The translations under genes and the position numbers were made by a program. Under the pieces are notes generated by a model, which saw nothing but the letters and a program-made list of their open reading frames with translations, searched no databases and had not been told where the DNA came from. Shown here in pieces: positions 8,368 through 14,641 of a stretch of 49,538 nucleotides of DNA (the first letter of the stretch is position 1; each line of letters opens with the position of its first letter). The DNA is from a bacterium (lineage in GTDB: Bacteria > Armatimonadota > Zipacnadia > Zipacnadales > Zipacnadaceae), in assembly GCA_030603495.1 (NCBI GenBank), contig JAUVXR010000020.1:1-49538 (forward strand), given 5' to 3'.

Positions 8368-9177
8368 ATGGTGGGAACCAACAAGCCCATCAAGAACAAT
8401 AAGCTGAACGAGTTGACCGGCACCGAGTGGCTCAAGTTCCAGAAGAGCTGGTTCATCCACAATCCGCCACCGCGCGGGGACGATACGCTAGTCCATCCGG
8501 CGAAATTCCCGGAGGACCTCTGCCAGGAGTTTATCGGGTTCTTCACCAAGCCGGGCCAACTGGTGCTCGACCCGATGGCGGGCACAGGCAGTGCCCTGAT
8601 TGCGGCGGTACGGGCCGGACGCCGAGCTGTGGGCGTTGAGCTGAATCCCACTTATGCCGAGCTAGCTCAGAGCCGGCTGGAGGCGGAGGACGGCGGCGAG
8701 GCTGCCCGCATGATTTGTGCCGACGCCCGTGACATCGCTACGCTGGGACTGGAGCCAGCCGACTACGTAATCACTAGTCCGCCGTACTGGGATATGCTGC
8801 GCCGGGACGGCTTCGAGACTCAGCAAGAGCGGCGCGATGCCTCCGACCGGGATGTCTACTACTCGGCCAGCAACGGCGACCTGGGCAATATCACTGATTA
8901 CGAGCAGTTCCTTGATGAACTGGTGGCGATATACTGCGAGGTGGCTGCGCAGATGCGTCCTAAGGCCTACGCTACAATAATCGTCAAGAACATTAAGAAG
9001 GGCGGCTGTATCTATCCGCTGGCCTGGGATCTGGCCCGGCGGCTGTCTGCGTTTCTTGCGCTCAAGGATGAGAAGATCTGGTGCCAGGACAACCAGCGCC
9101 TCGCCCCCTACGGCATGGGCAGCGCCTGGGTCTCTAACACTATGCACCACTACTGCCTCAACTTCCGGCGGGAGTGA
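8368..9177 (+). CDS. site-specific DNA methyltransferase (N4-cytosine/N6-adenine type), no restriction partner
   Basis: This is an S-adenosylmethionine-dependent amino-methyltransferase acting on DNA. The AdoMet-binding motif I is 'DPMAGTGS' at residues 68-75, followed by 'GVELNPTYAELA'. The catalytic motif IV is 'SPPYW' at 137-141, the form most common in N4-cytosine enzymes though also found in some N6-adenine ones. At 269 residues it is full length for a stand-alone enzyme with a small target-recognition region near the C-terminus. The start is set by AGGAGG about 8 bases upstream. No endonuclease or specificity subunit lies on either side: the neighbours are the DUF47/pit pair and a mechanosensitive channel. 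It is therefore probably an orphan methylase with a regulatory or replication role, but the target site cannot be read from the sequence. Confidence 0.85.
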   Translation: MVGTNKPIKNNKLNELTGTEWLKFQKSWFIHNPPPRGDDTLVHPAKFPEDLCQEFIGFFTKPGQLVLDPMAGTGSALIAAVRAGRRAVGVELNPTYAELAQSRLEAEDGGEAARMICADARDIATLGLEPADYVITSPPYWDMLRRDGFETQQERRDASDRDVYYSASNGDLGNITDYEQFLDELVAIYCEVAAQMRPKAYATIIVKNIKKGGCIYPLAWDLARRLSAFLALKDEKIWCQDNQRLAPYGMGSAWVSNTMHHYCLNFRRE

Positions 9178-9199
9178 AGGCGGGTAACGGCGGACAACG

Positions 9200-9262
9200 G
9201 CAGATGCGGGGACCCCGCTTTTTGAAAAAAGCCGGTTCCCCACACCCCTCCGGCAAAAACTT
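9200..9262. repeat. dispersed palindromic repeat, copy 2
   Basis: The sequence aligns over about 65 bases with the copy at 2951-3014. It shares GGCA, TGCGG, the core CCGCTTTTTG and AAAAAAGCCGGTT, and the tail TCCGGCAAAAACTT. The stem arms GGGGACC and GGTTCCCC differ from copy 1, yet two A-T pairs are replaced by two G-C pairs on both sides. It lies between the convergent methyltransferase and MscS genes. Confidence 0.72.
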
Positions 9263-9337
9263 TCACTGTGGGGGCAGTGTCTGCAGCCTGATGCCTGTCG
9301 CGACCAGCCTTCGCCTCTGAAGCCAGGAATGACGCTC

Positions 9338-10408
9338 CTACCGTTGGGGGGCCGGCGGTGGCTCTTCGCGTATAATCACGGTGCGCATGGGGAAGGAGAT
9401 CTCGATACCCTCCTCATTGAAGCGGCGGAAGAGCGCCTTCATGAATTCGTGCTCGAGCAGGAATCTCTGCGTGGGGTCTGTGACGCGCAGGACGGTCACG
9501 AAGGTGATGTTGGAATCGGCGAATTCCTTGAAGCGCACCACCGGCTCCCACTCTCGGTTGGTGCCCTCGACGCGATTCTGCACCGCTTGCCCAACTTCCT
9601 TCGCAATGCGTTCCACCTCGTCGAGATCGCTGTGGTAAGCCACCCCGCACCGGATGTAGACCGACATCTCGGGGACGGGCTGGTGCCAGTTAATGATTAC
9701 GCTGTCGGCCAGCTTGGAGTTCGGGACTATCACCAGGTTATTGTTAAATGGCCGAATACGCGTGGCGCGCCAGCCGATCTCCTGGACAAAGCCCTCCTGG
9801 CCGCTGTCCAGTTGGATGTAGTCTCCGGGCCGGATAGGCTGATCGAGCATGAGATAGAAACCAGAAAAGAAGTTGCTCAGGGTGTCCTGCATAGCCAGCG
9901 CAACAGCCAGGCCGACGATACCGAGGCTGGCGAGCAGCGGGGTTATCTCCAAGTTGAGTTGACTAGCGATGAGCAGCGCGGCTACCACGATAATCACGAT
10001 GTTGATAATCTTGCGTAGGCCGCCGACGTATGCAGCCCGCGGATCATGGGCCTCGCGTAGGTTTTGGTGGTGGCCTCGCATGGCCGTATTGAATACGCGC
10101 AGACCTGCATAGACAAAGGCAAGGGTCAGCGCAATAGCCAGAGCCACAGTGACCTTGTCCGTGGACTCTTCAGACATCTCGAACTGGATGATCGTCGCGT
10201 ATATGCCGACTACAGCGATTATCCAGCACAACGGGGCGACAAGCAGGCGCCAGTAGGTCAACTTGATTTCGACCGGCGTCATCCGGTCGATGCGATTGAT
10301 GACCCTGGGCACTACCAGCAGTACGACCACGATCAACCCGCCGGTAACTCCCAGAGGAATGGCCAGGTCAATCCAGTGGCTGGCGACGAATTCCGCAAGT
10401 TGCGGCAT
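9338..10408 (-). CDS. MscS family mechanosensitive ion channel
   Basis: A small-conductance mechanosensitive channel of the inner membrane that opens on osmotic downshift. Four hydrophobic segments precede the pore (roughly residues 10-35, 55-72, 84-104 and 128-150). The pore-lining helix reads 'GIVGLAVALAMQDTLSNFFS' around 160-180. The beta domain follows with 'DQPIRPGDYIQLDSGQEGFV', 'IGWRATRIRPFNNNLVIVPN' and 'NWHQP', then the C-terminal alpha/beta cage domain. The 356-residue length is between E. coli MscS (286) and larger homologues. A four-helix N-terminus suggests a YnaI/YbdG-like layout. It is transcribed alone, divergent from the repeat-protein gene. Confidence 0.93.
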   Translation of the reverse strand: MPQLAEFVASHWIDLAIPLGVTGGLIVVVLLVVPRVINRIDRMTPVEIKLTYWRLLVAPLCWIIAVVGIYATIIQFEMSEESTDKVTVALAIALTLAFVYAGLRVFNTAMRGHHQNLREAHDPRAAYVGGLRKIINIVIIVVAALLIASQLNLEITPLLASLGIVGLAVALAMQDTLSNFFSGFYLMLDQPIRPGDYIQLDSGQEGFVQEIGWRATRIRPFNNNLVIVPNSKLADSVIINWHQPVPEMSVYIRCGVAYHSDLDEVERIAKEVGQAVQNRVEGTNREWEPVVRFKEFADSNITFVTVLRVTDPTQRFLLEHEFMKALFRRFNEEGIEISFPMRTVIIREEPPPAPQR

Positions 10409-10672
10409 CTTTGCTCACTCCTTTCGATCTATGTATGCTATATTACCCGCATAGCGAACATTTGGCAAAAGACCTGGCAGCTAGAGATGTCAGCTAAGGT
10501 GCTCGTTGGAGGTATGGCTGAAGCACTTGGCTGGGCATCTTTAGGCAGCAAGTCAGGAAATCCACTGAACAAAACCCAACTGGACTGTGTCTATCAGTAC
10601 GTAATCCGCCCAATAATAGGAGCCAGCGCCGGCTCCTGACGGGCAAATCTCACGGAAACGAGGAGGACGGAA

Positions 10673-11764
10673 ATGAAGACGAAGGTACTGTTAGTGACGA
10701 TGGTGACCGTAGTGGCCATGGTGGCCAGCATCGGAGCGTGGGCACACGAGGAGGGCTCCGATTCGTGTGAAGGGGAAGGCTCCACCTACGCGAAGCACGC
10801 TCGTATGCCTATGCTCACGCCTGAACAGCGTGAGGAAGTGAAGGCGAAGGTCGCGGAGATGGAGGAAGCTGGTGCCCGCCCCGAGGAGGTCCGCGAGGCT
10901 GTAGCCGACATGCTCAAGGCCTGGGGTATCGAGCGCCCGCAGCGGGGTGCCAACACAGGCGACCGCGTAGGTATACTCCAGCAGCTTACACCCGAGCAGC
11001 GCGAACAGCTCCAGGGCAAGACTGCTGAACTGCGCGAGCAGGGCGCCACCCCTCAGGAGATTCGCGAGGCCGTCGGCGATCTGCTGCAAGGCTGGGGCAT
11101 TCAGCCTGGGGCTGGCCAGGGCGGTCAGCAGGCTGCGCCGCCCCGTTGGGGACAGCGAGGAATGGGCATGATGCAGCAGGGACAACGAGGAATGGGCATG
11201 ATGCAGCAGCGGGGTCAGCAAGCTGCACCGTCGCGCTGGGGCCAGCAAGGGCCAGCTCCCCAGTGGGGCCAGCAAGCTGCGCCGCATCGTTGGGGCCAGC
11301 AGGCTCCGCCTTCCCAGTGGGGGCAGCAAGTCGCACCGTCGCGCTGGGGTCAGCGAGGAATGGGCATGATGCAGCAGCAGCGGGGCCAGCAAGCTGCACC
11401 GCATCGTTGGGGCCAGCAGGCTCCGCCGCCCTATTGGGGGCAGCAAGCCGCACCGCCGCATTGGGGACAGCAAGCTGGGCCGCCCCGCTGGGGGCAGCCA
11501 GCGTCACCTCCGCAGTGGGGTCAGCAAGGTCCACCTCCGCAGTGGGGACAGCAACAACAGGCCTGGCGTGGTCAACAGGGCCGCTATGGTCAGCAGGCCC
11601 AGCGCTCTGGGTGGCAGATGATGATGCAGCGTCTGACGCCTGAGCAGCGCGAAGAAGTTCGCGCCACGGTCAAAGAGCTGCACGAGGAGGGCGTTGAGCC
11701 CCAGGAGATCCGCGAGGCTCTCCGCGACTTGCTGGAGGGATGGGGCATCGCCCCCAAGCCGTAG
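10673..11764 (+). CDS. secreted repeat protein: three 39-residue LTPEQR modules around WGQQ nonapeptide repeats
   Basis: No family is recognised with confidence. A signal peptide (residues 1-24, cleavage after AWA) is followed by two helical modules at 48-86 and 105-143, and a third at 321-359. Each opens with LTPEQRE and closes with L(K/Q/E)xWGI. 'LTPEQR' recalls the LTxxQ motif of the periplasmic Spy/CpxP family, but the rest does not match closely. The middle (about 150-300) is low complexity: 'RGMGMMQQ' occurs three times, and a nonapeptide of the form WGQQxxPxx repeats with exact 9-residue spacing of tryptophans at 189-225 (five) and 246-291 (six). Arginine, histidine, methionine and glutamine are rich and lysine is absent. 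The start follows GAGGA by 8 bases. The gene stands alone, with a strong hairpin after it. A structural or metal-binding envelope role is a guess. Confidence 0.85.
   Translation: MKTKVLLVTMVTVVAMVASIGAWAHEEGSDSCEGEGSTYAKHARMPMLTPEQREEVKAKVAEMEEAGARPEEVREAVADMLKAWGIERPQRGANTGDRVGILQQLTPEQREQLQGKTAELREQGATPQEIREAVGDLLQGWGIQPGAGQGGQQAAPPRWGQRGMGMMQQGQRGMGMMQQRGQQAAPSRWGQQGPAPQWGQQAAPHRWGQQAPPSQWGQQVAPSRWGQRGMGMMQQQRGQQAAPHRWGQQAPPPYWGQQAAPPHWGQQAGPPRWGQPASPPQWGQQGPPPQWGQQQQAWRGQQGRYGQQAQRSGWQMMMQRLTPEQREEVRATVKELHEEGVEPQEIREALRDLLEGWGIAPKP
11213..11551 (+). repeat. 27-bp in-frame tandem repeats coding nonapeptides
   Basis: Units of 27 bases with core TGGGG(C/G)CAGCA recur in two blocks, about 11213-11356 and 11384-11551, inside the secreted repeat protein. 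The blocks are separated by a copy of the sequence coding RGMGMMQQ. Regular 9-codon spacing suggests growth by slippage or unequal crossing over. Confidence 0.8.
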
Positions 11765-11780
11765 GAGTAGCGCGCCTCAG

Positions 11781-11942
11781 TTAAGACCAGAGCAAATCAA
11801 TAGCGGGGGAGAAATGCCACCCAGATGGCATTTCTCCCCCGTTTGGTTTGCCTGTACAGTGCACGACCGCCACACCCCCACCGCGCATATCACAACCATC
11901 CGCCTGCGCCCCAAAACAAAGGATACGAAGCGGTTGTGGCAT
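11781..11942 (-). pseudogene. PIG-L deacetylase 5' remnant (copy A)
   Basis: From ATG at 11942 this minus-strand frame reads 'MPQPLRILCFGAQADGCDMR', then GGG and unrelated sequence, and stops at 11781 after 53 codons. It matches the start of PIG-L family deacetylases, whose zinc motif is AHPDD. Here that motif is decayed to AQADG. The downstream part runs into the hairpin at 11804-11841 and has no deacetylase features. It lies just downstream of the cupin gene. Confidence 0.6.
11804..11841 (+). terminator. strong hairpin after the secreted repeat protein gene
   Basis: A perfect 16-bp stem (11804-11819 with 11826-11841, arms CGGGGGAGAAATGCCA and its complement) has a 6-base loop, 40 bases after the stop codon. 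The tail TTTGGTTTG is T-rich but not a continuous T-run, so termination is likely but not certain. Confidence 0.6.
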
Positions 11943-12022
11943 ACTGATTATCACTCCCTGCGGACGATGTATCGGCCTGCCGGTGGGCGTTGTACCACAG
12001 GTCCAGGCCCGGCGGGCGGCGT

Positions 12023-12370
12023 TTATCGTATCATGACCAGTAACATCTTGAACTGGCGAGGGGCACTGACCGCGTGCGGCTGGTGGGCGGGCATGATGAG
12101 CATCTTACCCGCCGGCACGGTGAATAACTCGCCGGCGATGGTAATCTGGGCCTCGCCGTCCACCACATACACCAAGGCGTCGAAGGGCGCGGTGTGCTCG
12201 CTTAGTCCCTGCCCCTGGGCAAAGGAGAACAGGGTGACGGTGCCGGCTTCCTTATCAATCACGGTCCGGCTGACCACACTGCCCTCCTGATACTCCACCA
12301 GCCCCGCCAGTTCCACCACGCGCCCAATCAGCGCGCCCGAGTCTGCTCTAGTTCTATCCTCACTCATCAT
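12023..12370 (-). CDS. cupin domain protein
   Basis: A 115-residue single-domain cupin. The beta-barrel core reads 'GQGLSEHTAPFDALVYVVDG' and 'VPAGKMLIMPAHQPHAVSA', the two cupin motifs. The first has one histidine in place of the usual HxH, while the second keeps histidines in PAHQPH. Metal binding may therefore be weak or altered. Similar small cupins bind metals, sugars or small regulators, and the ligand is unknown here. The start at 12370 follows GAGGAG by 6 bases. The gene sits between two broken PIG-L deacetylase starts and downstream of a membrane protein gene, in what looks like a rearranged accessory stretch. Confidence 0.85.
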   Translation of the reverse strand: MMSEDRTRADSGALIGRVVELAGLVEYQEGSVVSRTVIDKEAGTVTLFSFAQGQGLSEHTAPFDALVYVVDGEAQITIAGELFTVPAGKMLIMPAHQPHAVSAPRQFKMLLVMIR

Positions 12371-12400
12371 CGCTTGCTCCTCTTTGTTTCATGCAATGCA

Positions 12401-12475
12401 CTAATTCCCACCACGGCGCAGGTCGCAGTCATCCGGATGCGCCCCGAAACAAAGGATGCGAAGGGGGGTTGCCAT
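12401..12475 (-). pseudogene. PIG-L deacetylase 5' remnant (copy B)
   Basis: From ATG at 12475 the minus strand reads 'MATPLRILCFGAHPDDCDLR' followed by RGGN and a TAG stop at 12401, 24 codons in all. 'GAHPDD' is the intact N-terminal zinc-binding motif of PIG-L family N-acetylglucosaminyl deacetylases. Real members run on for over 200 residues, so only the first strand and metal loop survive. It starts 2 bases after the stop codon of the upstream membrane protein gene and ends 31 bases before the cupin start. It resembles copy A at 11781-11942 at both DNA and protein level. Confidence 0.7.
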
Positions 12476-12476
12476 G

Positions 12477-13037
12477 TCAATCTCTCTCCTCTGTTGGCCG
12501 GCTCAGGGTGACCCCCGTTATCCAGCTTCCCTTGCGCTCGGTCAGCCCGGCGCGCTCGGCAATTAGTGCAAATAGCCGCCGGCCACCGATGATGCCGCCA
12601 GGGAAACCGATCTTCCCTTGTGCAGTGCGTAGCTGCGGCAGCCACAGGAAAGCCAGAGTGTACATGTCGTGCCATGCCAGCTCGTGGGGATCACCACGTT
12701 TGTCGGCTATACGCAGTTTGTCTGCACCCACTTCTGCACGCCAGTTGCGGACGCGATGGTAGGTGGCCCGAAGATCCCACACCGAGACTACAATGAAGCC
12801 AACGCACATCGCCACGCAGAGCAGCACGGTCCAAATGCTTTTGGCGCTGAGTGGTTCGGCAGGCCAGTCACGCAAGCGCGCGGCAAATGTCGCTTGCCAC
12901 AGCATCCCCAAGACGATGACTATCATTGCACCAAAGACTGCTACCACAAGCCAGCTCCCAACAACGGCAAGCACGCGCCACCAGGTCCACCCGCAGCGGA
13001 AGACAAGTTGTTCCTGATTCTCGCTCATCTCGCTCAC
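12477..13037 (-). CDS. hypothetical membrane protein
   Basis: I do not recognise this 186-residue protein. It has two hydrophobic segments, about residues 20-48 and 66-88, that would span the membrane as a hairpin. A soluble C-terminal part with alternating strand-like stretches follows ('RVRNWRAEVGADKLRIADKR', 'WHDMYTLAFLWLPQLRTAQG', 'WITGVTLSRP'). This arrangement resembles membrane proteins with a pleckstrin-homology-like bacterial domain, but that is only a suggestion. It is followed directly by a PIG-L remnant and the cupin gene, and preceded 20 bases upstream by an H-X9-DG protein gene, so the two membrane-protein genes probably form one transcript. Confidence 0.7.
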   Translation of the reverse strand: MSEMSENQEQLVFRCGWTWWRVLAVVGSWLVVAVFGAMIVIVLGMLWQATFAARLRDWPAEPLSAKSIWTVLLCVAMCVGFIVVSVWDLRATYHRVRNWRAEVGADKLRIADKRGDPHELAWHDMYTLAFLWLPQLRTAQGKIGFPGGIIGGRRLFALIAERAGLTERKGSWITGVTLSRPTEERD

Positions 13038-13057
13038 TCCCTTGCGCAGACTCCCTG

Positions 13058-13828
13058 CTACTCTTTCTTGTGCTGCTGTGTCGGAAGGGGTTCGTCCACG
13101 CCAAACGTTCTCACTGAGCCGTCGGCGAAGAGGATCATTATCGCGTTACGGTGGTTCGCGTCGATCACAAGACCTCGGTCAGGCGGTGGATCGCTAGAGC
13201 GCGGCGGGACGTAGAAGTAGTACTCATTGTCAAGCGGACAGCGCAGCACTTCGTCGTCTCTCTTTGTGTAGGTCTCGATGAGGTCCTCCAGCCGCTCCGG
13301 GAATCTGCCCTCGTGGTCTTCCCGATACATCTGGAGAGCGAGACCGATGGTCTCCAGATTGACTCGGCACTCAACGGCCTGTATGGCCTTATCTCGCGCT
13401 TTGGCCATCACCGGGGCAAAGAAGGCAGCCGGGCCCGCCGCGGTCACGACCGCCACCATCAGCGCGAGCGCGAGACGCCGGCGCCCCGGCAGCTTCGGCG
13501 TCCACGACCGTAGCAGGAACGCCCACAGTCCCAACGTGAGACCAGTCGTAAGCGCTGTGAACCACGCAGGGAAATCCAATAACCCTGGCCCCATCTCGAT
13601 GCCCCGCGATCGCGCCAGCCAGGCCAGCGGGATCGTTGCGATCATCATTGCCGTGGTACTCACACATACCAGCAGCGGCACAGTGACCCACGCCAGCACC
13701 CACGCGAGCAGCATCCACCAAAACCTCACCATTATCGTCCGCCGCAGCAACAGCCACAGGCAGAAAAGCAGCACCAGGCAGGTGGGCCCGGTCGTCCGGC
13801 TCAAGGTATATAGAAGCTCACTGTCCAT
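13058..13828 (-). CDS. multi-spanning membrane protein with C-terminal H-X9-DG pseudopilin-like module
   Basis: The 256-residue protein opens with several hydrophobic helices (about 12-30, 35-72, 88-106, 118-142). The last of these leads into 'AKARDKAIQAVECRVNLETI' and 'ALQMYREDHEGRFPERL', the pattern seen just after the helix of DUF1559/prepilin-like proteins. The C-terminus contains H-R-N-A-I-M-I-L-F-A-D-G, an exact H-X9-DG signature, followed by S-V-R. No type IV prepilin cleavage site (G before FTLIE) is present. The pseudopilin-like head is thus tethered by several membrane helices rather than a single processed one. Function is unknown. It belongs to the same accessory run as the gene at 12477. 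Confidence 0.75.
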   Translation of the reverse strand: MDSELLYTLSRTTGPTCLVLLFCLWLLLRRTIMVRFWWMLLAWVLAWVTVPLLVCVSTTAMMIATIPLAWLARSRGIEMGPGLLDFPAWFTALTTGLTLGLWAFLLRSWTPKLPGRRRLALALMVAVVTAAGPAAFFAPVMAKARDKAIQAVECRVNLETIGLALQMYREDHEGRFPERLEDLIETYTKRDDEVLRCPLDNEYYFYVPPRSSDPPPDRGLVIDANHRNAIMILFADGSVRTFGVDEPLPTQQHKKE

Positions 13829-13880
13829 CCCACATCACTCCCGCTTGTTATAGCGCTACGTCGGCCTTTCTCCGATATAC

Positions 13881-13934
13881 CCCGCTGCTCCTCCAGCTTC
13901 ATTGGCGCTTTGATCGGCGACGTGGTGTGTGTCT
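13881..13934 (-). pseudogene. degenerate duplicate of the mutS 3' end
   Basis: The minus strand here carries a stretch that aligns with the last codons of mutS at 14650-14710. GTCGCCGATC is identical, followed by matching positions through GCGC..ATGAAG.TG.AGGAG..GCGGG, roughly three quarters identical over about 50 bases. In the equivalent frame it reads SPIKAPMKLEEQR against SPIEALMKLKELR in MutS. It begins directly after the toxin stop codon, so the toxin-antitoxin pair lies between two versions of the mutS tail. Confidence 0.5.
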
Positions 13935-13936
13935 TA

Positions 13937-14266
13937 CTACTCATCAGCAGGCAACTCCAACAGCCCCTGGCGCAAGAGCTTGCGGGCGATTTGATATACG
14001 TCGCGGGACTTGCCCTCCGTTCGCATCCCCACGGCCAGCACAAACACCGTATCGCTCTCATCGTCTATCAGGTATATGATCCGGTAGCGCGACCAGTGCA
14101 GCGACCGGTAGCCGCCCAGGTTACCCTTCAGCGGCCTGCCCCGTAACTGCGGCTCATCGGCCAATTCGTCCGCAGCATCCAGCAGCTTCGCCTGTATTGT
14201 CCGGTCGGCAATGTCTTGCAATAGGCCAACGGCAGTCTCTGTCCACCTGACCTGGTAGGCCGCCAT
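13937..14266 (-). CDS. RelE/ParE family toxin
   Basis: A 109-residue protein of the RelE/ParE fold, which inhibits growth by ribosome-dependent mRNA cleavage (RelE branch) or gyrase poisoning (ParE branch). The pattern 'VRWTETAVGLLQDIADR' at the N-terminus, 'LRGRPLKGNLGGYRSLHW' and 'SRYRIIYLIDDESDTVFVLA' matches RelE-like members, with the GYR..(W)RYRI(I/V)Y core. 'GMRTEGKSRDVYQIA' replaces the usual HR..VY. ATG at 14266 overlaps the antitoxin stop as TGATG; GTG three bases upstream is an alternative. The two genes are transcribed from the operator-promoter at 14588-14625. Which branch of activity it has cannot be told from sequence. Confidence 0.88.
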   Translation of the reverse strand: MAAYQVRWTETAVGLLQDIADRTIQAKLLDAADELADEPQLRGRPLKGNLGGYRSLHWSRYRIIYLIDDESDTVFVLAVGMRTEGKSRDVYQIARKLLRQGLLELPADE

Positions 14267-14577
14267 CACAGGGCCAGCCGCTCTCTGACTTCGTCAGCGC
14301 TGTATGTCCTACCCGCCTCAATGTCGGCCAGGCTGGCCTGCAACGCCGCCATCAGGTCCCGATCGCCAAGCACCAGGAGCGTTTCGATGATGCTCTCGTA
14401 AAGCTCCCAGTTCATAATGGCCAGCACCGGCTCACCGCGCCGCGTCACTTCAAAGGTGGTATTGGGCTCGTCAGCCAGGCGCTCGCCCAGTTGCATCAAC
14501 TGATTTCGGGCCTCGCTGATAGAAATCGCTTTGGGGGCAGGAGTGACCGCCTCTGCGTCAGAAATCATCTGTTTCAT
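14266..14577 (-). CDS. Phd/YefM family antitoxin
   Basis: A 103-residue antitoxin. The N-terminal DNA-binding part has 'ISISEARNQLMQLGERLADE' and 'FEVTRRGEPVLAIMNWELYE', the Phd/YefM signature in which the protein dimerises over its operator. The C-terminal part ('LLVLGDRDLMAALQASLADI') would be the toxin-neutralising tail. The start follows AAAGGAG by about 5 bases. The gene overlaps the toxin by one base and is the first of the pair, as usual. The upstream TGTACA-type palindromes, which YefM of E. coli is known to bind, support autoregulation by the antitoxin-toxin complex. Confidence 0.9.
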   Translation of the reverse strand: MKQMISDAEAVTPAPKAISISEARNQLMQLGERLADEPNTTFEVTRRGEPVLAIMNWELYESIIETLLVLGDRDLMAALQASLADIEAGRTYSADEVRERLAL

Positions 14578-14587
14578 TGCTCCTTTC

Positions 14588-14625
14588 GTACATTTAATTG
14601 TACATTATAATGTACGGCTTGTCAA
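14588..14625 (-). promoter_or_regulatory. toxin-antitoxin promoter with overlapping palindromic operator
   Basis: On the minus strand TTGACA (14620-14625) and TACAAT (14597-14602) are 17 bases apart. Two 16-base palindromes ending in GTAC overlap: 14588-14603, imperfect, and 14600-14615, perfect (GTACATTATAATGTAC). They place three GTAC elements 12 bases apart, over the -10 and the spacer. TGTACA is the core of the YefM operator in E. coli, so repression by the antitoxin complex would block polymerase directly. Confidence 0.8.
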
Positions 14626-14641
14626 GGAGTTTCTTTAGCCC

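Noticed and set aside
10691-11534. Long open frames on the minus strand and other plus frame over the secreted repeat protein
   Set aside because: They arise from the 27-base periodicity of the real gene, lack ribosome-binding sites and have repetitive, unfamiliar products.
11213-11551. Regular repeats that might be a CRISPR array
   Set aside because: Units are 27 bases with no unique spacers, stay in frame and code nonapeptides. No cas genes are near.
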